Positions 19,391 to 30,930 of a stretch of DNA of 64,000 nt are shown here, piece after piece; positions within the stretch are counted from its first letter, which is position 1; the number at the start of each line of letters is the position of its first letter. The position numbers and the translations under genes were made by a program. The DNA is taken from positions 744,001-808,000 of the forward strand of contig MJGA01000013.1 of NCBI GenBank assembly GCA_001910725.1, in the 5' to 3' direction. Source of the DNA: Phanerodontia chrysosporium (taxonomy: Eukaryota > Basidiomycota > Agaricomycetes > Polyporales > Phanerochaetaceae). The notes beneath the pieces are model-generated. The model searched no databases and had not been told where the DNA came from. It saw only the letters and a list, made by a program, of their open reading frames with translations.

Positions 19391-21420
19391 ATGAGCAGCG
19401 AACATGTCCAGAACAACCCTTCACACACACGCCGCTACACAATAATGCCTTTGCCATTCCCTGCGTCCCAGAACCCAACCCCGCGCTCCATGTCTTCCCA
19501 GAGGCGTCTTGACGCCCCGACCGCACCGACGGAGGACGATAGCATGCCTCCGCTGTCCACCCTTCCAGCCGACTCGGACTCAGAAGATGAGATAGGACGA
19601 AGCGATGTGCAAGGAGTACCTGCATGGCTTAGAGAGTTTTTAAACCCTGCTGCTGAACTTCGCTCACCGCCTCCCGCTCCCTCCGATACTGCACAGGATG
19701 ACTACCCGTCACTTTTCCGTCCATCAAGACGGCCTTCCCGTGAAGACGAGAACTCGGACGCAGCAAGTGTGGAGAGCTTACCGTCTCTCCAGACTGTTTC
19801 CGATTCATCAGACGTAGACTTGACGTTCGAGGAGAGCGAGGAAGAGGACGAGAGCGACGACGAAGATCCGGATCTTCATGACGACGAAGACGATGAGGCT
19901 GAGGAGGAATCGGCATTTGACTCGCTTCCCCGTCTTGGCCATACGAACCTTCCCCCGGCGCAGCTCAGCTCATGCAGACACTGACCCGAGCCGTTGCAGA
20001 CGCGCGAGATGGATGGGTCGGAATGGACTTTGAGGGGGAAGAGGACGATGCCTTCGATCCACTCAGCATACTTGGAGGACCAGGTCCTGATCCTTTCGGC
20101 CCTCTATTCTCATCGCAAGCAGGGGAGACACGCAATCCTCGATCCGAGCTCGTCTTTCGCGCCATGCGACACCTAATGGACACATTAGGCAGTCCTGCAG
20201 TCCCAGAAAACGACCCAAAACGCGCGGAAATGATTATGCAGGCGTTGGAGATTGTACCCGGGGATCTCGTACGGAGGTACGAGAAGCTCAGGGCTGGTCA
20301 GGAAGGTGAAGAAAGCGACGGATGTGCGGTGTGCCGAGAAAGTTTCCTGGACCATACAGTCGAGGAGACTGCGCTCGCTGATCGGTTCGCCGAACTACCG
20401 TATCCTGATGGCGATGCCAGCATCGAAGCTGGTCCCAACATCCTCGCATTTCCATGTCCAGGAATGCATCTCTTCCATTCACACTGCATTTCCCCCTGGC
20501 TAGGGCGCAAGACAACTTGTCCGACGTGCCGATATGATGTCGACCCGGACTCCTTGACACTGACTTTCCTGCGCGACATCAGGCAACGTTCGAACCACCC
20601 TCTTGCGAACAAGAAGTGGTACCCGCCTCGTCAAAGAAGCTTCAAGAGATGGCTCGAGCGGGAGGAAAGGAGGCTAAGAGGCGAGGAACTCTCAGGTGCG
20701 CCCCTTCGCCAGTACATCTCGCGCACGTAATGACCACCTTGTATAGATTCGGAGTCCGACGATGTCGAGGAGTATGTCAATGGCGAAACTGCTGAAGACT
20801 ACGACGAGCTCCCTGCTCTTGTCGACGACGACCTCACCCGCACTAGCCTTGCGCCAGATTCCCCTCCAAGAGGGGCAGCTTCTGTTGAAGAGACGTTCGA
20901 GCGCAACCAACCTACTCCTGACCCACATCCCGGCGTCGCAGGGTTCTACAACATTGACCCTGCGATTCGGGAAAGTATGATGGCAGCACTACTGCCGATA
21001 ATGGCCTCGTCCATGAATCGCACTGCTGGCGAACCTCTCGCCGATGACGAGGAGTCCGAATGGGACGATGATGACGATGATGAGCTCCCACCGCTTGTTC
21101 CGTCTAGTCCTGGAGCCACCGGGCCCGTACCTACAGAGGTGCATGCATCACCTAACGACATCAGTGTAGGCCCACCAAGTCCAGGCGATGCGGCCCATGC
21201 CGCATTGCCTACGCCCAGTCACAATTCTCTGACGTCTGCTCCACTGGGATTCTTGCATCAGCTTTATGGTCGTGACGACGACGACGACGACTTGCCTGAA
21301 CTTGTGCCTGTGGATCCTTCGAGGGCATCATCACAGCCTGTGACTCTTTCAGACAACGAGGACCTGCCTGATCTCATCGGCGAACCGCATTCGCGGGTTT
21401 CCTTAGAAGACATTGACTAA
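19391..21420 (+). CDS. RING-H2 E3 ubiquitin ligase-like protein
   Basis: Proposed exons 19391-20695 and 20747-21420; intron 20696-20746 (51 nt, GTGCGC...TATAG). The N-terminus is disordered and strongly acidic (Asp/Glu runs at 19830-19915). A RING-H2 follows: CAVC (20327), then CPGMHLFHSHC (20457) and CPTC (20520), a C3H2C3 zinc pattern. The domain has an unusually long loop of about 40 residues between the first and second cysteine pairs. After the intron the tail is again acidic with DDDDDE runs. Near 19969 one base appears missing, splitting the frame into 19391-19984 and 19972 onward. RING-H2 proteins bring E2-ubiquitin to substrates; the substrate is unknown. The start could also be 19446. 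Confidence 0.8.
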
Positions 21421-21942
21421 CCACATCCAATCCTTTTCCTCAGTGCAACTAGAACATTTTCCTCGGTTCCCTTAGTGGTGTGTTCGTTTTATCGTGGGCC
21501 AGCAGCGAGAATAAGTACTCGTGGTCATAACCTATGCAAGCACCTGTAACAATACTTCACCCAGATAACGACATGTGTATGTATTTTAAAGGGAAAAAGA
21601 CTGCAGGCAAACAATCCAACCAACGGATATGCAAATACAGGATTATGTAAGCTGCAACTGCGGCCAACCGCTGGCATGATGGTCCTCGCGACAAGTTGTT
21701 ACTCAAACTCCAGTCATACGGTGCGCGAACAATTCACATAATGCGAGAGCAGTGGACTACTATACTGAGCACAGTCTTTGCTTAGTAACAATACTTCGGC
21801 CTACGCACTACTGAACGTGCCGGCTAAGCATACAAAACTAGGCACCTGCAACAAGGACCTATAGACTAGATTGAGTTCATCGTGTAAGTCTGCTAGTACT
21901 CGACCGTGCGCCTCAGGTATAGCTGACCAGCATTTTCGCAGC
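21421..21942. other. Intergenic
   Basis: This is the 3' flank of the RING gene and 5' flank of the F-box-like gene. It is AT-richer than the coding DNA, and I see no gene. Confidence 0.5.
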
Positions 21943-23521
21943 ATGGCTCGCGGGAAGGGTGTCCGCAGAGCTTCGATAACTGCTGTCACCGGCGACTCAC
22001 CGAAAGGCTCGAGTGCGTACGCATCCAAAGGGACGAAGGGCTCTGCCAAAGGCAAGGAGCCGTTCGTATTCCTGAAATCGTTCTCTCCAGAGATCATCGC
22101 GGCGATCACCTTCTATCTACGCGACGACAAAGAAAGCCTTCGTCTATGCTCAACCGTCAGTAAGACGTGGTCGATGACGACTGCGCAATACATGTTCAAG
22201 TCGTTCCGGTGGCCGCCGTGCGAACACTACTGGGGAAAGTTCAGTCCGTCCAACTGTTCCTGCACAGCCGATGAGGAAGGTCTTGCCACCTTGCTCAGCT
22301 TCCTCGGGCGGTCCGAGCGCGTACGCCAGGCCATTCAGTCTCTGCGACTTTCCTTCTGCCGCTCCAAGAAGCAAGACATACGCACCAAAGCAGGTGGTGT
22401 TGCCCATGTATGGGCTGCGACCGCCACCAGCTTCGATATAGGATTTTTCTTCGATGCCGTCGGAAAGCTGCCCAAGCTACACACTCTGTCTCTCCACCGT
22501 CCTAAGCTGTCAGGAAACACCGCTCTTGCCAGCCGTCCCCACTGCATTCCACTCCTCAGGCACCTCGCCTTTGAGGAGCTGGTCGTTGAAGATAACGCCC
22601 ATCATGCTCTGGCAGACCTCCTCGGTGGCTTCGCCCATATATCGCGCTTGATTTTCGAGAGCTCGGTCTACTTCGCGAAGGAAGCGGCATTATCGATTGC
22701 GGGCCCAAGTGCAGGCCCTGCTTCCGGGACGCTGCCACTCATACAAGTTGACTCCCTCGAATTCCCCGACCCTCACAAGAAGTTCACGATGCCAGTATTT
22801 CTCGAGATTTTCACCAAGCATCCCATCATCCGACTCTCTACCCTGGAAGGTCTTGTCTTGGGTCCTGCGGTACCAGAGGATGACACGAACGAGCTGCTAG
22901 AGATTAATGCTAGGCGTGCGATGATTGTCAACAAATTCTTACACACAACGTCTGGTCTACGAATGCTCACCATTGACCTCACTGGGTCGAATTTCGCAAC
23001 GTCCATATCCCATCTCGCTCGACTCTCCTCGATTACAGTTCGCGGTAAGGCGACGGCAGGACCCGCACCAACGTCAGACCTTCCCCACATGGTGACGCTG
23101 CTGGAGAAAGTCCGGTTGGCCGCGACGTCCCTGCGGCAGGTCTCCGTGTACTTCAACTTGGAGACAGAGTACGGTGTCATGTATGCTGCCAAGACTGGAC
23201 CGCGCGGGCAGCGAATTCCTGAGAAGACGGGTGTTGAGAAGACGCTGAAGGAATGCTTCCGCGAGATGAAGTGGAAAGAACTCGACGACTTCCTCGCTAG
23301 GTGCGACGAGCTCGAGGGTGTTGAGATCCACATCATCCGCGGGTTCGCGTCCTGGGAGGTCGACGAGAAGACGTGTCGCAAACTCATCAATGATGTTCTG
23401 TGGCGCCCGCTGTCTCCAAGAACGTGGAACTTACTCCGTGTCGTCATTGAACCTGGTAAGTTCGGTTTCCGATATGCCTACAGGGAACTAACATTCGTCT
23501 TCTCTAGATAGCAGATGGTAG
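21943..23521 (+). CDS. F-box-like protein of basidiomycete type
   Basis: Exons 21943-23455 and 23508-23521 give 508 residues; the last exon is 14 nt and the intron (GTAAGT...CTCTAG) is 52 nt. A basic N-terminus (about 40 residues) leads to an F-box-like helical unit: FLKSFSPEIIAAITFYLRDDKESLRLCSTVSKTW, with the P..I...I and L..CS.VSK.W pattern. The rest has loose leucine-rich repeats, such as LPKLHTLSLHRPKL and TLEGLVLGPAV. Such proteins are usually substrate adaptors of SCF ubiquitin ligases; the scaffold cullin-1 is at 27.5 kb, though adjacency is probably coincidence. Large lineage-specific families exist in Agaricomycetes. Confidence 0.7.
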
Positions 23522-24243
23522 GACTTCGAGCTGAGACTGGCCCGCTACCTAACCTGCGATTATCTTTTCGTCCAAGTGTGCCGAATGGAAGCTCTCGTCA
23601 TTTAGGACAATGTGTACGGTTACCTGAATACAGCTAGAGTCTAAGCACCTGTAACTTTCAGGATTGGAGACTGGCGGAGGACACACCATCAAAGCTTCAT
23701 CCTACGCCTCAACTGCAGCCTCTACATCGCGTTTATGGTATTCTGGGGGTTCAGCGGTGTTCCTGAGTCCAGAGCCTACCGCACCCTGACTCTGCGGGCG
23801 CAAGCGGGCCACCTCAGTGTCTCGCTCGTCGCTGGCAACCGTCCTTGGTCCAAATGGAAAACTGACCAGCATGTTCAGGAAGCACGACGGGAAGAACTCT
23901 CGTAAGGCATGCTCGGGGGTAAGCGAGAACTTGCCTGGACCGGGCCAAGGCCTCGTGGCGTAACCCTAACCCTTGCAGACTGCGCATGTGGCGAAGTAAA
24001 GTCATCATAAGCTTTGCTCCATCTTACAACTCGTGTTGGACATTAGCGTTGATGAGACGTAACGCAATCAAACGTTCAGATTATCAGACAACTGCGAATA
24101 TATATGTAGGTAAGCGAGGAGCAAAGCTTTTAGGACGCAGCACCTACATGGGCGGCATTGGCAGGGTCAGAGAATCAGGGTCGAAATCGCGCAGCGCGAA
24201 GGCTCAGCATAATTTGCTGCTGCCATCAGCAATGTAGAGCAGA
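23522..24243. other. Intergenic
   Basis: Convergent 3' flanks of the F-box-like gene (plus) and the TIGR04076-like gene (minus). No supported feature. Confidence 0.5.
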
Positions 24244-24753
24244 TTACAGAGGCACTGCCGTTACATCTCCATGCCTGAACTGCCTGAGCCTTGTTCTGAC
24301 GATGCGCCACCTCGACGGGCAGTAAGGATCAGGGCACGCGATCTCTGCGTCTGTAGACATCCAATCGGCCGTTGCGGACGGCCGTTGCTTGGCGGCCAGC
24401 AACGGGAGGATAGCAGCTGTCAATTTGTGAGCCAATCATCTCGAGATCGTGCAGTAAGGCAAGCCATGCACGGCAGTGCAGTAGACAAAGATAAATAGAG
24501 CGATACCTAGTGAATAGATTGAGATACCCTGCCCTGGGGGCAGGTACATCATCTCGCCTTCCAACGTAAAGTAATCACCGTCCTTAGCGCCGCAGAGGAT
24601 GCGCCGGCCAGGTGGACAGATGGCCTCGACGCGCAAATCGTACAGTGCGAACACGTCGTTCTGCTCTGAATCGACAGTTGCTAGGTGTAATGGTTCAACT
24701 TTGACCTGTTGCTGAGAGGTAATGGCCGATGGGGAGGAATGAGCGGACGACAT
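24244..24753 (-). CDS. TIGR04076-like small protein
   Basis: Exons 24753-24507 and 24416-24244 give 139 residues; the intron is 90 nt. The core reads DLRVEAICPPGRRILCGAKDG then YFTLEGEMMYLPPGQGISIYSL, and after the intron AAILPLLAAKQR...WMSTDAEIACPDP. This fits the TIGR04076 layout: Cys-Pro early, GD.F.l.GE, P.GQG, a helical LP.L.AKQR, and a late CPDP, found in bacteria and fungi without a known function. The second CPDPYC pair could bind a metal. Splitting and phase are clean. It reads in the same direction as FCF2, whose stop lies 95 bp upstream. Confidence 0.75.
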
Positions 24754-24848
24754 GATGACGGTTAGGGGAAGAGATAACAAGCATCGATATGGGGCCGGGT
24801 ATTGTTGTGTAACCGATGATAAGCATACATGATTGAGCCTTCTTTGGT

Positions 24849-25953
24849 CTACCACTTCGGCTTCCTGGCCTGCTGCTTTTTCCGCAAGGTAGCCTTGCCC
24901 TTCGCGCCTCTGACCGTCTGCAGCTCCTTGAACTTCTTCTTCGCATAGCTTTTCGCTTCTGCGTCGTCCACGAGTTCGTCGACCAGCGTTCGTTTGCGAG
25001 CAGATTTTGGTAAGTTGGCCGGATTGCTGGAGGCGAAAGGTGTTGGGTCGGGCAAGATGGTACCAAGCTAGATACATAGCTATCAATATATACAATTGGA
25101 GAAGTCATGGGGGTGACTGACCGCAAAGTATTTTGGCAAACCCTTGATACCCTTGCCTTCACCTTCGTCTTTCTTGTAGAACCGCTTCGGATCCATCTGG
25201 TTACGCAGACGCATTGCTTCCACTTCACGGTACAAGCGAGGTAGGTCCGCCTCTGCTGGTGCAGGCAGATCAAACCAGCTCTTTCCGGCTGTTTTGGTTT
25301 TTAGCTACGGCAGAGGTCAGCTATAGATGGCAGGGTGCAAGGGATGCTAACGTACGGCTTTCTGCTCTTTCTTTGTCAAGGTTTCCCTAGAGGTCGAGCC
25401 GAGGGTGGTGGCGCAGGCACGTCTGGTGTTTTCGAAGCCGTCACTTTCTCGGCTCCTTCGATATCCAGGTCTCGGACGCGGACTTTTGAAGGGCCAGCCT
25501 GAGCATTCTCTGATAGCTCTATGTAAGGCGTCGGCAGCTGTCCTGGGTCGAGCGGTGGTAGATGTCTAAGGTGTGGTTAACAAGGTATAAGATAACAGCG
25601 ATTTATGCTACGCACTGTTCTGATAGATCCTCCCCGCCGCCTAGTTTGATGACCTCCTCTTCCCCACCAGAACCGGCAGTGTCTGCCTCAGCGGTCAGGT
25701 TCTGTCGCGCTTTCTCCAGAAGCGAATCCAAAAATTCCTGAGAGACCTCGTCATCGGAGTTCTCGCTACCGCTGCCCCTCCCGTCGGACTCGTCAGACTC
25801 TGAGTCCGAAGAGGAGTCCGAGTCCGAGTCCGAGTCCGACTCTGAGCTCTCAGAGACCGAAGCTCTGCGGTGACCCTCTGCCTCCATTTGTTCAAGTTCC
25901 TCGGAGGTAGCGCGAGCCTTCCCCTTCCCCTTGTAGTTGGCAGTGAGAGCCAT
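24849..25953 (-). CDS. FCF2: rRNA-processing protein FCF2
   Basis: Exons 25953-25617, 25566-25356, 25304-25122, 25067-24849. This nucleolar factor is needed for early 18S pre-rRNA cleavage as part of the small-subunit processome. The N-terminus has a long Ser/Asp/Glu run. The Fcf2 core starts at AGKSWFDLPAP and runs through RLRNQMDPKRFYKK, GLPKYFALGTI and PTPFASSNPANLPKSARKRT, the family signature, ending in a Lys-rich tail (ARKPKW). One base seems missing at the GGG of 25403-25405 (plus strand), shifting frame inside exon 2. It starts 184 bp from, and divergent to, COQ5. Confidence 0.9.
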
Positions 25954-26137
25954 TTTTGCGAGGCAGAGATACGGAAGATGACAAGACGTTGTCGAGGGCT
26001 GCAGACGAGATGCAGAAGTAGCAAACGAACAACTCGACGGGAAGATAGAGCATCCGAAATTGCATGCGCGCTGGTGTCAGGGGTCCACTTCTTGTACCGC
26101 GACACGGTTGGACAGTGCCCGTGACACTCCGCGCACC
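25954..26137. promoter_or_regulatory. Shared divergent promoter of FCF2 and COQ5
   Basis: Only 184 bp separate the two start codons, which point away from each other, so the regulatory DNA must be shared or overlap. I see no clear TATA. Confidence 0.55.
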
Positions 26138-27187
26138 ATGCAGACCGCCTCACGCACCCTTCGCCAGACGTTGCATACGGCATGCAGACAGGGCTCTCGC
26201 AACACGCTCTCTTCAAAGCCTTTGGTCGGCAGATATAACCACACCGACTCGAACAGCTCTCGTCCGGCGCAGGATGCCCAAGGAACCCGCACGACGCACT
26301 TCGGATTCCAGACAGTGCCCGAAGAGATGAAGGAGTCTCTCGTCAAAAACGTCTTCTCCTCTGTGGCCTCTTCGTACGACGTTATGAACGATGCCATGTC
26401 CATGGGCGTGCACCGTCTCTGGAAAGATGACTTCGTGGCCTCGCTGAAGCCCGGAGTGAAAGGACCTATGCGGTGCATCGACCTGGCTGGCGGAACAGGA
26501 GATATCGCGCTACGCATCCTGGACTACGCAAGAGAAAAGCACTACGATAGGGAGACAAGTGTTGACGTCGTTGACATCAATCCCGAAATGCTCAAGGAAG
26601 GGTTCAGAAGGTTCAAGCAGACCATGTACCACAACAGTATGTATCTAGTGCCTGTCTGGCCTTCTTATATGCTCACGGACCACTAGCCCCTCAGGTCCGA
26701 TTCATTGAGTCGAATGCTCAAGCTTTGCCCAAAGAGCAGTTCCCGGACAATACGTACGACCTTTATACGATTGCATTCGGTATCCGCAATTGCACATCCA
26801 TTCCCGACGTGTTGAAGGAAGCGTACCGCGTTCTGAAGCCTGGAGGCACCTTTGCGTGCCTCGAATTCAGTAAAGTGGAGAATCCGCTCTTCGGCGCGTA
26901 CGTTATTTGCTCGTCTTTCCTGCAGCACTTTGGCTCACCACTGCCCTAGACTCTACGATCAATATTCCTTCTCGGTAATCCCTATGCTAGGTTCTATCCT
27001 GGCTGGGGACCGCGATTCTTACCAATATCTGGTTGAATCGATACGCAAGTTCCCTAGTCAGCCAGAATTTGCGCAGATGATCGCTGACGCGGGCTTCGCA
27101 ATTGGCGGGATGCACGACGGCAAGGGCGGCGCGTGGACGAACCTGTGGAACGGCATTGCTTGCATTCACAAAGGCGTAAAACTGTGA
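26138..27187 (+). CDS. COQ5: Ubiquinone biosynthesis C-methyltransferase COQ5
   Basis: Exons 26138-26636, 26687-26897, 26950-27187 give 315 residues. COQ5 is the SAM-dependent C-methyltransferase of the mitochondrial ubiquinone pathway (UbiE family). The Arg/Ser-rich start is a likely mitochondrial presequence. Family motifs: [38 protein letters not shown], the SAM loop [16 protein letters not shown], then [16 protein letters not shown] across intron 1, [10 protein letters not shown] and the late GGxxxCLEFS. The intron 1 acceptor is CACTAG (26686), chosen because the next AG gives a stop. No frame problems. Confidence 0.95.
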
Positions 27188-27545
27188 CACATATTTCCCC
27201 TGCCTTATATGCTGCAGCTGTGATACCTGCAATCTTGGGCACATCAATAGCATTTCTTAGCTGTAGCGTTGCATACGCATCACGTCGGGCGTGGCGTTCA
27301 TGACACGACGCGTAAGCGCCCATGATAGCGCGACACCTTGGATGAGATAAGTAAAGGGATAACCAACAGTTGTGACTGGGGTAACAATGGCGGATAAGGG
27401 ATATAGACATATTTGTTACTTGGTAACTGTCTTGTATTACGCGTTTGCGAACCCCTCCGCACGCCTCAGCCGCCTTAAGGCACTTCCCCTTTGACCACCA
27501 TCATCCACGACACATCCCTAAAGCCACCCATCATCAGCGTCCAGA
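27188..27545. promoter_or_regulatory. Intergenic / cullin-1 upstream region
   Basis: 358 bp between the COQ5 stop and the cullin ATG. It must hold the cullin promoter; no specific element stands out. Confidence 0.35.
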
Positions 27546-30281
27546 ATGGCGAGTTCGTCGTCTAGTACCGCATTGGCTATGCCGCCGCCAAATGCCGACC
27601 TCGCCACGACCTGGGCCTATCTCGAGGAGGGTGTCGACCATATCATGACCAAGCTCCAGACTGGAGTCTCATACTCCAAGTACATGAGCCTGTATACGGT
27701 CTCTTACAACTACTGCACGTCCTCAAAGATGCACAACACGAGCGGCGACTCGTCTTCGTTGGGTCAGCGAAGTGCGTACTCTGCATCTATCTCCCATCCA
27801 CATACATCTTACCAAACTGTATCCGTATCATAGCGGGCGCGAACCTGATGGGCTCCGATCTGTACAACAATCTCATTAGATACTTTGTGGCGCATTTGAA
27901 GACGCTGCGAGAGGTGCGCACACCACAATTCCTTAAATACTTCGTCTCGTGACTGACACATGGCTGTGCCTGGTGTTGTAGGAGGCCGAGCCTCTGCAAG
28001 ACGAAGCTCTCCTGAGATATTATGCCAAGGAATGGGACCGATACACCACTGGTGCTAACTACATCAATCGACTCTTCACCTATCTCAATCGACACTGGGT
28101 GAAACGGGAGAGAGACGAAGGTCGGAAGGGTGTCTACCCCGTGTATACTGTTAGTATAGTCGTGATATCTGCGTTGCGTCATATCTCACATCAGCGTTGT
28201 GCAGCTCGCGCTTGTTCAATGGAAGACGAACTTCTTTCTCCATGTGCAGAGCAAGCATCAGAAGTTGGCCGGCGCGGTTCTCCGCCTGATCGAGCGACAA
28301 CGTAACGGTGAGACCATTGACCAAGGCTTGGTCAAGAAGGTCGTCGATTCGTTCGTTTCGCTCGGTCTGGATGAGAGCGACATCAACAAGGTGTCGTACG
28401 AAGTCTACAAGGAGCACTTCGAGTCGCCGTTCCTTGAGGCTACGGAGAAGTACTACCGCAAGGAGTCTGAGCAGTTCCTCGCAGAAAACAGTGTTCCCGA
28501 TTACATGAAAAAGGCTGAGGAGCGCCTCCGCGAGGAAGAGGACCGCGTAGAGCGGTACTTGAACACTAACACTCGCAAGGCCCTTGTCAGCAAGTGCGAA
28601 CACGTGCTCATCCGCGAGCATGCCGAACGCCTCTGGGAGCACTTCCAGACTCTTCTCGACTACGATAAAGACGAGGATCTTCAGCGCATGTACGCCCTTC
28701 TCGCTCGTATACCCGAGGGTCTGGAACCACTTCGCAAGAAGTTCGAGGAGCACGTCAAGAAGGCCGGTTTGGCTGCGGTGGCGAAGCTTGTAGGCGAAGC
28801 CACTGAGTCTGCCGAGCCAGATCCTAAGGCATACGTCGATGCCTTGCTTGAGGTTCACCAGAAGAACTCGGAGACCGTTACCCGCAGCTTCCGCGGCGAA
28901 GCAGGCTTCGTCGCCAGCTTGGACAAGGCCTGCCGTGACTTTGTCAACCGGAACGCCGCCACTGGAACGTCTACCACGAAGTCTCCAGAGCTGCTCGCTA
29001 AGCACGCAGATGCTCTGCTGCGCAAGAGCAACAAGATGGCCGAAGAAGAGGACCTTGAGGGTGCCCTGAACAAAGTCGTACGTAACAAGCCGCCCGCTAT
29101 CACCCAGACCGCGTTGATTAATCTGCTTTCAGATGGTGCTGTTCAAGTACATTGACGACAAGGATGTCTTCCAACAATTCTACACCACCAAACTCTCCAA
29201 GCGCCTCATCCATGGCGTCTCTGCGTCCGACGAGGCCGAGGCTAGCATGATATCGAAGCTCAAGGAAGCCTGTGGTTTCGAGTACACCAACAAGCTGCAA
29301 CGCATGTTCACTGGTATGTCGTGTACTCCATATGGAACATCTCGTCTCACAACCTATCTACAGATATGTCCTTGTCCAAGGATCTCACCGAACAATTCAA
29401 GGAGCGCATGCAGCAAAACCACGACGACATGGATATCAACTTCAGCATCATGGTACTCGGCACCAATTTCTGGCCACTCAACGCGCCCGCGCACGACTTC
29501 ATCATTCCTTCCGACATACTCCCCGTGTACGATCGATTCACCAAATACTACCAACAGAAGCACTCCGGTCGTAAACTGACGTGGCTGTGGAACTACTCGA
29601 AGAACGAACTCCGTACAAACTACCTCAACCAGAAATACATCTTCATGACTAGCACGTACCAGATGGCTGTACTCGTTCAGTACAACCAGAACGACACGCT
29701 CTCGTTCGAGGAACTCAAAGCCGCCACGTCTATCAGCGACGATCTGTTGAAGCAGGTGCTCGGCTCGCTGGTGAAGGCGAAGGTCCTCATCGAATCTGAT
29801 CAATACGACTTGAACCCTAGTATGTATGCGTGCGGTGTATGTAGCACCATGCTGACGACCATACAGACTTCAAGTCGAAGAAGATCCGTATCAACCTCAA
29901 CGTTCCCCTGAAAGCCGAACAGAAGACGGAGTCGAATGACGTCCTTAAGACTGTCGACGAGGACCGGAAGTACGTTATCCAGGCGACCATCGTCCGGTGA
30001 GTATCACCATCTTTTGACATATGTTTAATTACTGAGTATTTCCATAGTATCATGAAGGCGAGGAAGACGATGAAGAATCAGCAGTTGATCCAGGAGGTCA
30101 TCTCGCAGATCTCGCAGAGGTTTACACCCAAGATTCCCGACATCAAGAAGGTGGGATCGTGGTGCACATCGACGAGGAATACCCGATACTAACGCTTGGT
30201 TAGGCCATAGATCACCTTCTGGAGAAGGAGTACATTGAGCGCGTGGAGGGCACCCGCGACACCTTCGCATACGTCGCTTGA
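27546..30281 (+). CDS. cul1: Cullin-1, scaffold of SCF ubiquitin ligases
   Basis: Nine exons: 27546-27771, 27834-27913, 27982-28149, 28205-29077, 29133-29313, 29364-29819, 29867-29996, 30048-30150, 30204-30281; 764 residues, the usual cullin-1 length, all phases consistent. The N-terminal cullin repeats include [10 protein letters not shown] and the stretch LALVQWK...[12 protein letters not shown]. The cullin homology domain has [41 protein letters not shown] and [13 protein letters not shown]. The C-terminal winged helix holds the Nedd8 site in [16 protein letters not shown], and the end is [11 protein letters not shown]. It bridges Skp1/F-box adaptors and Rbx1-E2. The last intron has a perfect TACTAAC branch site. 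Confidence 0.97.
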
Positions 30282-30930
30282 GGATCTTGTCTGCTGTCAT
30301 TCTATGCTGTGGTTTGTACGTGTTCTAATATCCCATATCTTGGTAGACATGGACGTTGTAGCAATAGTATCCTATCCCTCTCACGCTCGTCTCCCTATGA
30401 AGAATCGCAGGCAGGCTAGCGATCGTATCGCCCGAGTAATTCGCCCGCTGCGCCCATAGATTGTCGTGCAATGGCGCTAGCCGTAGATAGATTGCACCAA
30501 TGCCCATGCGCCGCAGCGGCAGTGCGCGAGGTACTTTGTCGCATGTAAGTTAGGATAGGACGTTTGCCGATAACTGCCCTCACGCTTGCCCTGGCTTCCT
30601 GGCTCATAGGATAGTTGTTTAAATCCTTGATGATCCGTGCGAACACTTATCCGATGCAGAACGCTGACGGCTGAGCGTAACGCAGAAAGACAGACAATTG
30701 TCATAGTACAACTCTAACCAAAGACCAGTGTGTATATACATAGCGGTAAATAGTGGAAGTCATGGTTATCAGAGCGAAGGATATCAGCGACTAGCGTAGA
30801 ACGTCCAGCAGCATACTAGGCACAACAAAGACAGCCAGAGCATAAGCAGAGTCACGATCAGTCAACAAGGCGCAGCGAATGCACCAACCCCCAAAATAAT
30901 AGTAGAAATGACCCCTCGCGGAACGGTCTA
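30282..30930. other. Convergent intergenic gap
   Basis: 3' flanks of cul1 (plus) and the next minus-strand gene. Nothing supported. Confidence 0.5.
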
